From: Arthrobacter echini
GTDB lineage: Bacteria; Actinomycetota; Actinomycetes; Actinomycetales; Micrococcaceae
Assembly: GCF_004803505.1 (NCBI RefSeq)
Contig: NZ_SSWH01000009.1
Span: 1 to 64,000, forward strand
Reading direction: 5' to 3'
Length of the DNA stretch: 64,000 nucleotides
The notes under the pieces are model-generated. The model was not told the DNA's origin, did not search any database, and was given only the letters and a program-made list of their open reading frames with translations. This document shows positions 26,323-35,952 of the stretch, one piece after another. The translations under genes and the position numbers were made by a program. How positions within the stretch are numbered: position 1 is the first letter of the stretch; the number at the start of each line of letters is the position of its first letter.

Positions 26323-27232
26323 TGGCGATCTTGCCGGGTGCGTGGCCATCGATGTTGCTGCGGAAGGCCTCCGCCGCCCGCTCCAGGGGGAAGACGCCCG
26401 CAAGGACAGGCTTCACCCTCTCTGCCTCCACCAGTTCGGTGAGTGCGAGCAGGTCGGCCGGGTTCGGACGCACGAAGATGTAGCGGCCTCCCCTGTCCTT
26501 CACCTCCACGTCGGCCACCGAGGCGATCCGTCCCGGTACCTTCAGCTGCGCGACGGTGGCCACCCAGTCCTCGCCGCCCACGAAGTCGACGATCGCATCG
26601 ATCCCCTCGGGGACCACGTCGGTCAGGCGCCCGGAGAGTCCCTCACCGTAGGAGAGCGGCTCGGCGCCGAGCGACCGCAGGAAGTCGTGATTCTTCTCGG
26701 ATGCTGTGGCGATCACCCGCGCGCCCCAGGCCTTCGCGATCTGGATGGCGTAGGTGCCCACGCCTCCGGCACCGTTGTGCAGCAGGACGACGTCGCCCTC
26801 GCCCACCCCGACAGCGCGGAGTGACTGGTAGGCCGTCAGCCCGGTCAACGGCATGGTGCCTGCTTCGGCCCAAGAGACGTTGCGTGGCTTGCGCGCGAGC
26901 GCCCGCACGGGGGCTGCCACCTTCTCGGCGAAGGTGCCCAGGCCCACGGTGTCCATGCGCGCATAGCCGATCACCTCGTCCCCCGCCTGGAACTCCGTCA
27001 CCGACGGGCCGGGCTCGACGACGACGCCGGCCACGTCCCAGCCGGGGATCGCCGGGAAGTAGGTGTTCAGCGCCCCGTCGAGGTAGCCGGCCATGATCTT
27101 CCAGTCGGCGGGGTTCACCGATGACGCGCGGACGTCGACGAGCACGGAGTCAGGTCCGATCTTCGGATCGGGCTGCTCCCCGTACTGCAGAACCTCGGGA
27201 CCGCCGAACTTGTCGTAGAAAATGGCCTTCAT
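26300..27232 (-). CDS. NADPH:quinone reductase-like oxidoreductase
   Basis: The protein has 310 residues of the zeta-crystallin/QOR class of medium-chain dehydrogenases. It begins MKAIFYDKFGGPEVLQYGE, and SVNPADWKI is typical of the class. The nucleotide-binding motif is NGAGGVGTYAIQIAKA. The zinc-binding cysteines are missing, as expected for QOR. It reduces quinones or related enones with NADPH. A GAAGGAG ribosome binding site precedes the ATG. Confidence 0.88.
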   Translation of the reverse strand: MKAIFYDKFGGPEVLQYGEQPDPKIGPDSVLVDVRASSVNPADWKIMAGYLDGALNTYFPAIPGWDVAGVVVEPGPSVTEFQAGDEVIGYARMDTVGLGTFAEKVAAPVRALARKPRNVSWAEAGTMPLTGLTAYQSLRAVGVGEGDVVLLHNGAGGVGTYAIQIAKAWGARVIATASEKNHDFLRSLGAEPLSYGEGLSGRLTDVVPEGIDAIVDFVGGEDWVATVAQLKVPGRIASVADVEVKDRGGRYIFVRPNPADLLALTELVEAERVKPVLAGVFPLERAAEAFRSNIDGHAPGKIAITVGGAS

Positions 27233-27292
27233 GGTACTCCTTCTCGTGGATCGCTGATCGTCTCGTCGTCGGCAACCGGTGGTCGTCGGCCC

Positions 27293-27823
27293 CTATTCCG
27301 GGTGCAGACCCAGATCTCGATCGAGGAAAAGCAAGGCATCGACAGCCCCTCGAGCGTCACCCGCCCTCAGCTCGAAGCCGAGACGTTCCAGCACCGCCAA
27401 TGCACCGGCATTGTTCGCGGTGGTGTGCGCCATGACCGGCGTGGCGCCCCGTGCTGCGGCCTCACGCAGCACTGCCGCCGTCGCAGCTTGTCCGACGCCA
27501 CGACCTCGAACCTCCCCGATCAGCCAGACTCCGGCCTCCACCTGCCTGGAGCGGTCTGCTCGCAGAAGGCGCACAGAACCGACGACGCGCTGCTCGAACA
27601 GAACTGCCCACGTGGCCTCTGCAGCTGGACCGCCCAAACCCGCCCGACGGGAACGGTGAAAGTCCTTCAGCCAGGCGATCCGCATCGGTGTCCAGGCGTC
27701 ACCGCGAGTCAGTGGAGGAGTTACGTCATCGGCCGCGGCACCCGTCGTCGCGGCCTGCACCAGGCGTTCGAGTACGTCCTCGTCGACGGCAACCAACCGC
27801 ACGTGTGCCTCGTCGATCGCCAT
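27293..27823 (-). CDS. GNAT-family N-acetyltransferase
   Basis: The protein has 176 residues from the ATG at 27823. The acetyl-CoA loop is LIGEVRGRGVGQAATAAVL, and NNAGALAVLERLGFELR is the typical C-terminal motif. The substrate is unknown. It lies upstream of the quinone reductase gene on the same strand, with a 60-base gap. Confidence 0.8.
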   Translation of the reverse strand: MAIDEAHVRLVAVDEDVLERLVQAATTGAAADDVTPPLTRGDAWTPMRIAWLKDFHRSRRAGLGGPAAEATWAVLFEQRVVGSVRLLRADRSRQVEAGVWLIGEVRGRGVGQAATAAVLREAAARGATPVMAHTTANNAGALAVLERLGFELRAGDARGAVDALLFLDRDLGLHPE

Positions 27824-27893
27824 GATGGCACAGTACTGGAGGTACACCGATGAGGGTGGATCCTCGGCCCATGCGCCCAGCCGGTTCGCGTCG

Positions 27894-28346
27894 TCACGCC
27901 TCGTTGGAGCTGATGAGACGTTCGACTTCATCTGCCAGCTCTGAGACCGGTCGGCGACCATCGAGCTCGAGGGTCGCACCCTTGCGCAGCAGCGGTTCGA
28001 CGTCGAGGACCTGCCGACGGATCACCAGTTGCTCTTCTGCTGCTCTCCCGTAGGGGTTGTTCGTACGGCTCGAGACGCGCTCGATGAGGACGTCCACCGG
28101 GGCGCTGAGGAGGACGACGGCCGCGAAGTCGCCGTAGAAGCGCCCCTGATTCTCCACGGTGCCCTGGAGGACCAGCGACGGAGTGGACGCGAGAAGCGCG
28201 GACATGCGCGCCTCATCCCATGTGCCGTCAGGCAGCGTCCAGCCGTCGTAGTCGGTGTCGATAGTTCGGTGGCCCCGCCGGGAGAGCTCATGCAGCAGCG
28301 TGGTCTTTCCTGCGCCTGACATACCGGTGATCAGGATTCGGGACAT
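27894..28346 (-). CDS. P-loop kinase-like ATPase
   Basis: The protein has 150 residues with Walker A GMSGAGKTTL at 7-16 and a small adenylate/shikimate-kinase-like fold. IDTDYDGW provides the acidic residues expected at the phosphoryl-acceptor site, and VLLSAPVDVLIERVSSR resembles the lid region of small-molecule kinases. The phosphate acceptor is unknown. A similar small ATPase is common in actinobacteria beside GNAT genes. Confidence 0.75.
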   Translation of the reverse strand: MSRILITGMSGAGKTTLLHELSRRGHRTIDTDYDGWTLPDGTWDEARMSALLASTPSLVLQGTVENQGRFYGDFAAVVLLSAPVDVLIERVSSRTNNPYGRAAEEQLVIRRQVLDVEPLLRKGATLELDGRRPVSELADEVERLISSNEA

Positions 28347-28424
28347 GGAGCCACCCTAACGAGGTACCTGATGACGGAAGCACGTCACGCTTGAAGTGTC
28401 CGTCACGGTGCTGATAATGGTGCG

Positions 28425-29156
28425 ATGACGACCTACTCCGGGACGAAGGAATTCGAAGGCGCAACCTTCGTCAACGCGAGCTTCAAGGGCGCGACGCTCC
28501 GGTTCTCCGATGCCAGTGGTGTGAGCATGCGTGGTGTCGACGTGGACGGACTCGACATCGACAGTCACGATCTGTTCTTCGGCAGCCTCGTCGTCAACGG
28601 CGTCGACGTGGTGCCGCTCGTGGACGCCGAGCTCAATCGGCAGTTCCCGGGACGCGAGCTGCAGAACGCGCAGACGCCCGAGGGCCTGCGTGAGGCCTGG
28701 GTTGTTGCACAAGCCGCGTGGCAGGAGACGGTGGTGGACACTCCGCGTGAGCTGGTGGACGTCCATGTCGAGGACGAGTGGTCGCTGGCCCAGACGCTGC
28801 GGCATCTCGTCCTGGCGTCGGACGGCTGGCTGCGCTGTGGGATCCAGCAGATGGCGCAACCGTTCCACGAGATCGGGCTGATTTTCACCGGCGCCGAGGA
28901 CATGGGCTTCGACGTGTCGATCTTCCGGCTGGATCCGCCGTCGTATGAGGAAATTCTCACGGTACGGGCTGAGCGGCAACAGCAGGTGACCGACTTCCTG
29001 TCCACCGTCACGGCGGAACTGCTCGCAGAGGAACGCGAGAACCCGTGGGGCGGCGGTGAATGGCGTCCCAGCGTCGGCGACTGCATCCGCGTGATCCTGG
29101 AGGAGGAATGGGCGCACCTGCGCTACATCCGGCGGGACCTCGCCCTTCTCCGGTGA
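28425..29156 (+). CDS. Pentapeptide-repeat and DinB-like fusion protein
   Basis: The protein has 243 residues. Residues 8-50 read as short pentapeptide repeats (FEGATFVNASFKGATLRF, VDVDGLDI). The rest is a four-helix DinB/maleylpyruvate-isomerase-like domain. Its metal-site histidines are probably in TLRHLVLASDGWL, QPFHEIG and EEEWAHLRYI. Members of this superfamily often act on mycothiol or bacillithiol conjugates and bind zinc or nickel. The product's reaction is unknown. Confidence 0.8.
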   Translation: MTTYSGTKEFEGATFVNASFKGATLRFSDASGVSMRGVDVDGLDIDSHDLFFGSLVVNGVDVVPLVDAELNRQFPGRELQNAQTPEGLREAWVVAQAAWQETVVDTPRELVDVHVEDEWSLAQTLRHLVLASDGWLRCGIQQMAQPFHEIGLIFTGAEDMGFDVSIFRLDPPSYEEILTVRAERQQQVTDFLSTVTAELLAEERENPWGGGEWRPSVGDCIRVILEEEWAHLRYIRRDLALLR

Positions 29157-29214
29157 TCCGCAGTGGCCGGTGGACGACATACACCGACGACGTCTCCTGG
29201 GTAGCCCTTCGAAG

Positions 29215-29505
29215 CTAAAGTGCCCGGCCGCGTCGATCCCAGTCAGCTCGTCGTTCCTCGTCCTCTCTCCAGAGGTGCTCGTCACGACGACGCAGCTGGA
29301 CCAGGTAGCCGAGCACGGCGAAGCCCAAGACCACCATGAACACGTTGAGGTACTCCGCGAAAGCCCAGTCCTGCCCGCCCAAGACATTGATCATGACAGC
29401 GAACAGTTGAAGGGCGGTCAATACAGACCAAGTCATGAACAGCAGGCGGAAGCTCCCGCGGTTCGTCGTCGCGTGCACCCTCCTGGCAGAGCTCTCATCA
29501 CTCAT
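29215..29505 (-). CDS. Small two-helix membrane protein
   Basis: The protein has 96 residues. Two membrane segments (about 20-40 and 52-70) are followed by a strongly charged C-terminus (RRRDEHLWREDEERRADWDR) predicted to be cytoplasmic. The family was not recognised. It is 45 bases downstream of the DUF202 pair on the same strand and may share its transcript. Confidence 0.65.
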   Translation of the reverse strand: MSDESSARRVHATTNRGSFRLLFMTWSVLTALQLFAVMINVLGGQDWAFAEYLNVFMVVLGFAVLGYLVQLRRRDEHLWREDEERRADWDRRGRAL

Positions 29506-29550
29506 GGAGCGAGACTACAGCTGCGCTCCGGCCGACAGGCACCTTCCACC

Positions 29551-29925
29551 TCAGCGCAGCGGCAGTGCGACGACGACGACCAGTGCCAGCACACTGACCA
29601 GCGCGACAGCGCCCGCCATCCAGGCGACACCGACGACGTCGGCACCGATGTGTCCGGAGCTCATACCCCGTACACCGCGCCGATACCGGCGCGCCTGACC
29701 GACGGCGATGACGAACGCGGTGCCCACGGTCAGCGCGCTGAGCACGAGCGGGAACCATCCGTGCAGCGGGACCCAGCGGAGGAACAGGGCTCCGGACAGG
29801 ACCAGGGCGAGCAGAGTGCGGTTCCAGGCCAGTGACGTACGTTCGGGCTGCAGGCCGGGATCGGCGGGACCGCCCGGAGGTGGCCCCCCAGCACTTGCCC
29901 CTCGGGAACCGACGTGCGCGTTCAT
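29551..29925 (-). CDS. DUF202-family membrane protein
   Basis: The protein has 124 residues. DUF202 proteins have three membrane segments and start with an E-R-T-x-L-A-W motif, seen here as PERTSLAWNRTLLAL. Eukaryotic relatives include the VTC4-like and vacuolar transporter chaperone accessory domain. The bacterial role is unknown. Its ATG overlaps the stop of the upstream DUF202 gene (ATGA), so the two are probably partners in one complex. Confidence 0.8.
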   Translation of the reverse strand: MNAHVGSRGASAGGPPPGGPADPGLQPERTSLAWNRTLLALVLSGALFLRWVPLHGWFPLVLSALTVGTAFVIAVGQARRYRRGVRGMSSGHIGADVVGVAWMAGAVALVSVLALVVVVALPLR

Positions 29926-30392
29926 CGCCCGATGAGGACGCCGACGAGCACGGCCGCGGCGACGAGGGCACCGCCCACTGCCAGGACCGGGACCAGCAGC
30001 GGCAGGGGAAGAGGCGCCTGCCGACGCATGGCCCGCTCCACCCTCAACCACCGGACTCCTGCCGAAACGGCGAGCAGGAGCGCCAGCACCAGCAGGACGA
30101 CGGCGAGCGCCGCGCGGACCGGCGGGATGAAGGTGTCCGGGGTAAAGGCCTCGACGGCGATCCCGCCGGCGAGCAGCGCCAGCGCCGTCCGAATCCAGGC
30201 CAGAAATGTCCGTTCGTTCGCCAGGGTGAAGCGGGGATCGGGCTCGATCCCGCCGCCGAGGAGCCGTGCAGATCGGGAGTGCCGGCGCTCCCGATCAGCG
30301 ATGGGTTGCTCGGGCGTCCCCGCGACGGCGGGAAGGGCGTCGTCGTCACCGGGCTGGTCGGGTCGGTCGGCCTCACCGCGGGAAGATCTCAC
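29922..30392 (-). CDS. YidH-like DUF202 membrane protein
   Basis: The protein has 156 residues from a GTG at 30392; an in-frame ATG at 30431 would add 13. The motif NERTFLAWIRTALALLAGG marks DUF202, with three membrane segments (about 65-83, 92-112 and 134-154). It is the upstream partner of the second DUF202 gene at 29551-29925, with overlapping stop and start codons. The function is unknown. Confidence 0.8.
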   Translation of the reverse strand: MRSSRGEADRPDQPGDDDALPAVAGTPEQPIADRERRHSRSARLLGGGIEPDPRFTLANERTFLAWIRTALALLAGGIAVEAFTPDTFIPPVRAALAVVLLVLALLLAVSAGVRWLRVERAMRRQAPLPLPLLVPVLAVGGALVAAAVLVGVLIGR

Positions 30393-30466
30393 GCGCCCAT
30401 CGTAGGTCCCGATGCTCGCCGTGACGGGCATTCCGCCGTCATCGGCAGATGCGCAGACAGGCGCCG

Positions 30467-31630
30467 TCAGGTGAACGCGGAGATGCCCGTCAGCGCCCGC
30501 CCCACGATGAGGGCATTGATCTCGTAGGAGCCCTCGTACGTGTAGACCGCCTCGGCGTCCGCGAAGACCTTGGCCATACCGTAGTCCGTCACAATGCCGT
30601 TGCCGCCGAGGATGCCCCGTCCGAGCGCGACGGTCTCCCGCATGCGCGCGGTGGTGAAGGACTTGGCGAACGCAGCCTGCGCCATGTCGGAGGCGCCCTG
30701 CGCCTGCAGATCGGCGACCCGCGCCATGACGGCCAGACTCGCCGTCGTATTGCCCATCATGGTCACGAGTTGGTCCTGCACCAGCTGGAAGCCCGCGATC
30801 GGACGGCCGAACTGGTGGCGCTCCAGCGCGTACTGCCGGGCGACGTCGAACGCTGCCAACTGCTGTCCCACGGCCTGCCAGCCGACGAGGATGCGTGAGC
30901 CGAGCAGGAGCTGACGGGTGTCGTCGAACGAATCGACCCCGGCGAACCGGTCGGCGTCGGGAACCATCACGTCGGTGAGCGTGATGTCGGCGTTCTGCAC
31001 GGTCCGCAGCGCCGTCTTGTTGGCGATGGCGGTCCGGGTGACGCCGGGCAGGGTGGCGTCGAGGATGAAGCCGCGCACACCACCGGTCTCGGTGTCCCGC
31101 GCCCACAGGAGCATGTAGTCGCAGAAGGTGCCGTTGCCGATCCACCGCTTCGCGCCGTTGATGATCCACGTGTCGCCGTCCCGGGTGGCCGTGGTGGTCA
31201 TGCCACCGGCCACGTCGGATCCGTGCAGGGGCTCCGTCAGCGCGAAGGCGCCGGTGATGCGCAGGTCCATGGCGTCCTGCAGCAGCCTGGCCTTCTGCTC
31301 CTCGTTGCCGAAGCTGTGCAGCGCCTGGACGAAGAGATCGTGATGGACCATGAAGAAGGTGGCTATGGACGTATCCGCACGCGTCATCTCCGCGATGACG
31401 AGACCACTGAACAAATGGCTGTAGCCCTGCTGGAGGGGCGTACTGAGCTGGAGGCCCGCCAGTTCGGGCAGAAGCGCGTGCGGGAACTCGGCGCGGTTCC
31501 ACCACTCGGTGGCGCGCGGGGAGACCTCCTTGGCGAGGAAGTCACGGACGTCCTGCAGCTTCTCCCGCTCGTGGGCGGCGAGAAGGGATTCGAAGCCGAG
31601 GAAGTCCGCGGTGGGTAGCTGGCTCTCCAT
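30467..31630 (-). CDS. Acyl-CoA dehydrogenase
   Basis: The protein has 387 residues of the FAD-dependent acyl-CoA dehydrogenase family. It oxidises an acyl-CoA to the enoyl-CoA and passes electrons to ETF. ALTEPLHGSDVAGGM is the FAD-binding signature, RHQFGRPIAGFQLVQ lies in the C-terminal domain, and a catalytic Glu is expected in EAVYTYEGSYEIN. The sequence most resembles glutaryl-CoA-dehydrogenase-like enzymes. It follows an SDR gene by 35 bases, which suggests one degradative operon. The ATG at 31630 has a GGACGG ribosome binding site. Confidence 0.88.
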   Translation of the reverse strand: MESQLPTADFLGFESLLAAHEREKLQDVRDFLAKEVSPRATEWWNRAEFPHALLPELAGLQLSTPLQQGYSHLFSGLVIAEMTRADTSIATFFMVHHDLFVQALHSFGNEEQKARLLQDAMDLRITGAFALTEPLHGSDVAGGMTTTATRDGDTWIINGAKRWIGNGTFCDYMLLWARDTETGGVRGFILDATLPGVTRTAIANKTALRTVQNADITLTDVMVPDADRFAGVDSFDDTRQLLLGSRILVGWQAVGQQLAAFDVARQYALERHQFGRPIAGFQLVQDQLVTMMGNTTASLAVMARVADLQAQGASDMAQAAFAKSFTTARMRETVALGRGILGGNGIVTDYGMAKVFADAEAVYTYEGSYEINALIVGRALTGISAFT

Positions 31631-31665
31631 GGAGCCGTCCTTTCGATCGGGACCGGTGGCGGCGA

Positions 31666-32451
31666 TCACTTCGGCGCCATGCGGATGGCTCCGTCGAGCC
31701 GGATGGTCTCCCCGTTGAGCATCTGGTTCTCCACGATGTGCGCGGCGAGCGCCGCGTACTCGACGGGTTTGCCGAGGCGGGAGGGGTGCGGCACCTGGGC
31801 GCCGAGGGAGTCCTGAGCCGCCTGCGGCAGGGAGGACATCATCGGTGTCTCGAAGATGCCCGGGGCGATCGTGACCACGCGGATGAGCGAGCGGGCCAGT
31901 TCGCGCGCTATCGGCAGGGTCATGGCAGCGACACCGCCCTTCGAGGCGGAGTACGCGGCCTGGCCGATCTGGCCGTCGAATGCGGCGACGGATGCGGTGT
32001 TGATGATGACGCCGCGCTCGTCGGAGCCGCCGAGCCCGCTCACGAGCTCCGTGCGGGCCATGGCTTCGGCGGCCAGCCGGATGACGTTGAAGGTGCCGAG
32101 GAGATTGACGGTGATGACGCGGGAGAACTGCTCGAGGGGCAGCACACCGTCACGTCCGAGGATCTTTCCGGGCGTCGCTATCCCTGCGCAGTTGACCACG
32201 ATCCGCAGCGGACCGAGTCCGGTGGCGGCGTCGACCGCTGTCTGCACCTGCTCAGGATCGGCGACTTCGGCGGCCACGAAGCGCACGCGCTCGCCCGAGG
32301 GGTCCAGCTCAGCCGCGGTGTCCTGACCCGCCGACTGCGGGAGATCGACCAGGACCACCGAGGCGCCGTCGTCGAGCAGTCTGTGCGCCGTGGCGAGACC
32401 GAGTCCGGATGCTCCGCCGGTGACGAGGGCCACCGCTCCGCTGATGTCCAT
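31666..32451 (-). CDS. SDR-family 3-hydroxyacyl-CoA dehydrogenase-like protein
   Basis: The protein has 261 residues and resembles type 2 (HSD10-like) 3-hydroxyacyl-CoA dehydrogenases. The NAD motif is [10 protein letters not shown]. The catalytic Ser is in [15 protein letters not shown], and Tyr and Lys are in AAYSASKGG. It oxidises a 3-hydroxyacyl-CoA. With the acyl-CoA dehydrogenase that follows, it would supply two steps of beta-oxidation of a branched or short acyl-CoA. A GGAAGGA ribosome binding site precedes the ATG. Confidence 0.88.
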   Translation of the reverse strand: MDISGAVALVTGGASGLGLATAHRLLDDGASVVLVDLPQSAGQDTAAELDPSGERVRFVAAEVADPEQVQTAVDAATGLGPLRIVVNCAGIATPGKILGRDGVLPLEQFSRVITVNLLGTFNVIRLAAEAMARTELVSGLGGSDERGVIINTASVAAFDGQIGQAAYSASKGGVAAMTLPIARELARSLIRVVTIAPGIFETPMMSSLPQAAQDSLGAQVPHPSRLGKPVEYAALAAHIVENQMLNGETIRLDGAIRMAPK

Positions 32452-32592
32452 TCCTGTTCCTTCCCGTGAGGACCGCCGTTGGCCTGCCCACGCGCCCAGC
32501 GTACTGTGACGTGGCCCACTGCGCACCCGCACGATACTCCGTTGCGCAGGATGCCCAATTCGACGGCTCGGCGCTGTGGCTAGGGTGGTCAG

Positions 32593-33588
32593 ATGCGCAT
32601 TCCCGACGGAGCGGCCGCTGACGCGGCGAGGAGTGTGCGAGAACTGTTCTCCCGCCGCGTGCTCTGTCTACCGATGACGAGGATAGGTGCCGTCGCCTTT
32701 CCGTCCTCCGGCTTCCCATGTGGTCAGTGGCACTACTGGTGGCAGGCGCACTTCCTCGACTGCCTCATCGATGAACATCTCCGCGATCCCTCGGGTAACG
32801 CACTGTCCGAGGCGCGGAAGCTGGCGCGAGGAATCTGGCTGCGCAACGGCGCGCGGTGGCGCAACGCCTACTACGACGACATGGCCTGGCTTGCGCTGGC
32901 ACTGCAGCGCCTCGATGAGGTCGAGGGGCGATCAACGCCACGCCGTCCCGTGCGGATCCTCGGTGACGCACTCCGCTCGGCGCACACCCAGGATCTGGGC
33001 GGCGGGGTGTTCTGGAACACCAGCCGGGACTTCAAGAACACGCCCAGCACCGCCCCGGCAGCGCTCTTCTTCGCGCGGGCCGGGGAGAGCGAGCGGGCAC
33101 AGGAACTGCTCGACTGGCTGAGGGAGCACCTGTTCGACACCGGCAGCGGGCTCTACCTCGACGGCGTCAGGACCGACGGCTCCGTGGAGACCACACTGCA
33201 CACCTACAACCAGGGCACAGTGCTCGGCGCGTTGATCGCCGTCGGCGGTCGCACTGATCTACGACAGGCGGGTGACCTCGTCCGGTCGATCGCGCGCGGC
33301 ATGGCCGACGACGACGGCGTGCTGCCGCTGGATGCCAGGGGCGACGGCGGTCTCTTCACGGGGATTCTCTGTCGGTATCTGGCGCAGGCCGTTGTGGCGG
33401 GGATCGACCAGTCGGCGTCGTCGACTGCTCGCAACCTGCTCGAGGCGACGGCGGCGCATATCTGGAACGGGCGCACGCAGCTCGATCGGGAGGGACTTCT
33501 CTTCCCTCCCCCGCAGGGCGGTGCGGTCAGCCTATCCTCGCAGCTCCAGGCATGGATGACCCTCGAGGCGGAGCGGGCCTCGCGCTAG
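32593..33588 (+). CDS. Glycoside hydrolase family 76 protein
   Basis: The protein has 331 residues. [14 protein letters not shown] carries the Asp-Asp pair of the GH76 catalytic site, and [15 protein letters not shown] and [14 protein letters not shown] are further family signatures. GH76 enzymes cleave alpha-1,6-mannans. The protein has no signal peptide, so it would act in the cytoplasm, perhaps on imported or internal mannosides. It is divergent from the SDR operon. Confidence 0.85.
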   Translation: MRIPDGAAADAARSVRELFSRRVLCLPMTRIGAVAFPSSGFPCGQWHYWWQAHFLDCLIDEHLRDPSGNALSEARKLARGIWLRNGARWRNAYYDDMAWLALALQRLDEVEGRSTPRRPVRILGDALRSAHTQDLGGGVFWNTSRDFKNTPSTAPAALFFARAGESERAQELLDWLREHLFDTGSGLYLDGVRTDGSVETTLHTYNQGTVLGALIAVGGRTDLRQAGDLVRSIARGMADDDGVLPLDARGDGGLFTGILCRYLAQAVVAGIDQSASSTARNLLEATAAHIWNGRTQLDREGLLFPPPQGGAVSLSSQLQAWMTLEAERASR

Positions 33589-33719
33589 AGAAACCATCAG
33601 GACCATCGATTCACGAGCTCGCACTCTGGCAGTCGCATGGGGGCACCTGTAGCGTAGGTCTCCCGTGACATCCGAGGGGGACGCCGAGCAAGAGCGTTAC
33701 CGATCTCAGGAGGTTCCCC

Positions 33720-34775
33720 ATGAAAGCACTCGTGTACCACGGCCCCGGCAAGAAGGCATGGGAAGACGTGCCCGACCCCAGGATCATCGATGCAACCGAC
33801 GTCATTGTCCGGATCGACACCACGACCATCTGCGGCACCGATCTCCACATCCTCAAGGGGGACGTCCCCGCGGTGACCGACGGCCGCATCCTCGGGCACG
33901 AGGGAGTGGGGACCATCACCGAGATCGGCTCCGCCGTGAACCAGCTCGCCGTGGGTGACCGCGTCATCATCTCCTGCGTCTCAGCGTGTGGTTCATGCTC
34001 GTACTGCCAGCAGCGACTACCCTCCCACTGCCTGTCCCCGGAAGGCGCAGAGGGTGTCGGCTGGATCTTCGGTCACCTCATCGATGGCACGCAAGCCGAG
34101 TACACACGCGTTCCGTTCGCCGAGAACTCACTGCACAAACTCCCCGAGGGAGTGAGCGACGAGGCGGGCATCATGCTCTCCGACATCCTGCCCACCGGAT
34201 TCGAGATCGGCGTGCGCAACGGGCGTGTGAAACCGGGCGACGTCGTCGCCGTCATCGGCGCCGGTCCAGTGGGCCTGTCTACGATCATGACGGCGGGCCT
34301 CTATGGAGCCTCACGGGTCATCGCGATCGACCTCGACGACAATCGTCTCGAGCAGGCCAAACGCTTCGGCGCCACCGACGTCGTGAACAACGGCGCAGCG
34401 GACTGGAAGGAGCAGGTCATGGCGATGACTGACGGCCTCGGCGTGGACACCTCGATGGAGGCCGTTGGCATCCCGGCAACCTTCACCGCTGCCGTGGACA
34501 TCATCCGTCCCGGAGGTACGGTCGCCAACCTCGGCGTGCATGGCACCTCGGTCGACCTGCCCCTCCAGGACCTCTGGATCAAGGACATCGCCATCACCAC
34601 CGGCCTCGTCTCGGCGACGACCACCCCGATGCTCCTCAAACTGGTCGCTCAGGGCAAGCTCAGCCCCGAGCAGTTCGTCACCCACCGATTCAAGCTCGAC
34701 GACTTCATGGACGCCTACGACACGTTCGGGCGGGCTGCCGAAACGAAGGCGATGAAGCTCGCGATCAGCCGCTGA
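33720..34775 (+). CDS. Zinc-dependent alcohol dehydrogenase
   Basis: The protein has 351 residues of the medium-chain dehydrogenase superfamily. The catalytic zinc ligands are ICGTDLH and GHEG, and the structural zinc cysteines are CGSCSYC and SHC. The Rossmann motif is IGAGPVGLSTI, and IAIDLDDNR implies NAD use. An AGGAGG ribosome binding site lies seven bases before the ATG. It is similar in class to, but not the same as, the dehydrogenase at 6266-7303. The substrate is unknown. Confidence 0.9.
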   Translation: MKALVYHGPGKKAWEDVPDPRIIDATDVIVRIDTTTICGTDLHILKGDVPAVTDGRILGHEGVGTITEIGSAVNQLAVGDRVIISCVSACGSCSYCQQRLPSHCLSPEGAEGVGWIFGHLIDGTQAEYTRVPFAENSLHKLPEGVSDEAGIMLSDILPTGFEIGVRNGRVKPGDVVAVIGAGPVGLSTIMTAGLYGASRVIAIDLDDNRLEQAKRFGATDVVNNGAADWKEQVMAMTDGLGVDTSMEAVGIPATFTAAVDIIRPGGTVANLGVHGTSVDLPLQDLWIKDIAITTGLVSATTTPMLLKLVAQGKLSPEQFVTHRFKLDDFMDAYDTFGRAAETKAMKLAISR

Positions 34776-34887
34776 TCGGTGACAAGCGCGAGCATGGCCT
34801 TGGTGTCATTGCGTCGCAGCAACAGCGTAGGGCGGTACAGGGAAGTGCTGGTACGGCGCCGGGCGTAGTCAGCTCTACGATCGCAGG

Positions 34888-35190
34888 ATGGATCCCTTCG
34901 ATGTCGCCATCGATCATGAGCTGTTCCGCATCAGCGAGAGACGGCAACCCGGTGGCGCACTCAGTTGCGACTTCACGTGGCTCAATGGGCCGATGGAGGG
35001 AACCTATGGTTTCACGGTCGGTCGTTCCGCGGTCGGCACTGGAGGAATCACCCCCGATTCTGTAGGCCGTATGACCAGGGATGAACTCATCGCCGAGGTC
35101 CGAGGTTTTGTTGCGGGCATCTATGAACCAGACGGCTCGAGTGATGACTGGCCGGACCACGTCGCAGCCAGAGTCCGCGACGCCGAATGA
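34888..35190 (+). CDS. Uncharacterised protein
   Basis: The protein has 100 residues, is acidic, and has no signal or membrane segment. It begins DPFDVAIDHELFRISERR and has a helical C-terminus (MTRDELIAEVRGFVAGI, DDWPDHVAARVRDAE). No family was recognised. There is no clear ribosome binding site, so the confidence is moderate. Confidence 0.5.
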   Translation: MDPFDVAIDHELFRISERRQPGGALSCDFTWLNGPMEGTYGFTVGRSAVGTGGITPDSVGRMTRDELIAEVRGFVAGIYEPDGSSDDWPDHVAARVRDAE

Positions 35191-35365
35191 CAGTGTGCTG
35201 ACGTAGCTCTTGGCGGCGGCGAGTCCGCGTGGCAGCCATACGTGACTGCCACGCGTGAATCGCGCATCCCGTGGGGCGTTCGACGGCGCGCGCCGCGTGT
35301 CATGCGCCGTAATGTCCGCGCAGAAGGTTGCGGGCGGGAAACAGCCGCTGTTTAGTGATGTACGA

Positions 35366-35458
35366 CCATCCCGAGCGGCCGAGAGATCTGGATCGATGAC
35401 GCCGCAGCAACCCCTCTGAGCGGCATGCTCGGACAGGGTGCTACTGCCAGACCGATGG
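35366..35458 (+). ncRNA. SAM-I-type (S-box) riboswitch
   Basis: P1 is CCATC (35366-35370) with GATGG (35454-35458). Between them lie, in S-box order, GAGCGGCCGAGAGATCTGG, ATCGATGA, GCAGCAACC, a P3 hairpin (CTGAGC/GCTCGG) and GGGTGCTACTGCC. These match the conserved GGGAYTGG, GATGA, GCAACC and GGTGC blocks of SAM-I riboswitches, with GAGAGAT replacing GAGGGAC. It should bind S-adenosylmethionine and turn off the symporter genes downstream. No covariance search was possible here. Confidence 0.8.
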
Positions 35459-35743
35459 AGAGTGGCTATGCCTGCACTGATTGTTCGGACCCAGCACCCG
35501 ATGCGTCCTGGGGTCCATGAAAATCACCCGTACCCCGTATGGCAGGTGGTCGGAGCTCGAGAGCTGCTGCATTCGCCTCGGCCCCGCACCCTCTGACTGA
35601 CCTACCGATCAACGCCTGGCTCATCGTGTCGGCACAACTGTGCTCCGACGCCTCTTCGCGCGAAGTGAGATGACGCCCGCAGCGTTCACGTACGACACCA
35701 CGACCATTCACGTCGACGGCAGACGAACCGAAAGGAGTTCACC
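35459..35743 (+). other. Long leader after the riboswitch
   Basis: About 285 bases between the riboswitch and the first codon of the small accessory gene. No gene is supported. GGACCCAGC and GTCCTGGGGTCC around 35489-35518 could form alternative stems and serve as the expression platform, but no clear terminator with a T-run is seen. Confidence 0.4.
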
Positions 35744-35878
35744 ATGTTGATCGCACTGCTGTGGTACCTGGGAGCGGTCATCTTCACCTGGGCACTCGGT
35801 CTCTTCCTCCTCTGGAGGATAGAGAAGTCGGGAGTGAAACGCTGGGGCGCCACGGGACGCCTGTTCACCTACAAATAG
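35744..35878 (+). CDS. 44-aa symporter small accessory protein
   Basis: An ATG at 35744, with AAGGAG seven bases upstream, opens a 44-residue frame ending in TAG at 35876-35878. One membrane segment (LWYLGAVIFTWALGLFLLW) is followed by a basic tail (RIEKSGVKRWG). This matches the tiny accessory proteins found immediately before SSS-family symporters in actinobacteria. It ends 74 bases before the symporter start and likely helps its assembly or stability. Confidence 0.75.
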   Translation: MLIALLWYLGAVIFTWALGLFLLWRIEKSGVKRWGATGRLFTYK

Positions 35879-35952
35879 TCCAAAGCAACGCAACCGATCC
35901 ACAGCTGACACGTGAAAGTCCGATCGGGGTCCCTACGAAGGAGCACAATATA

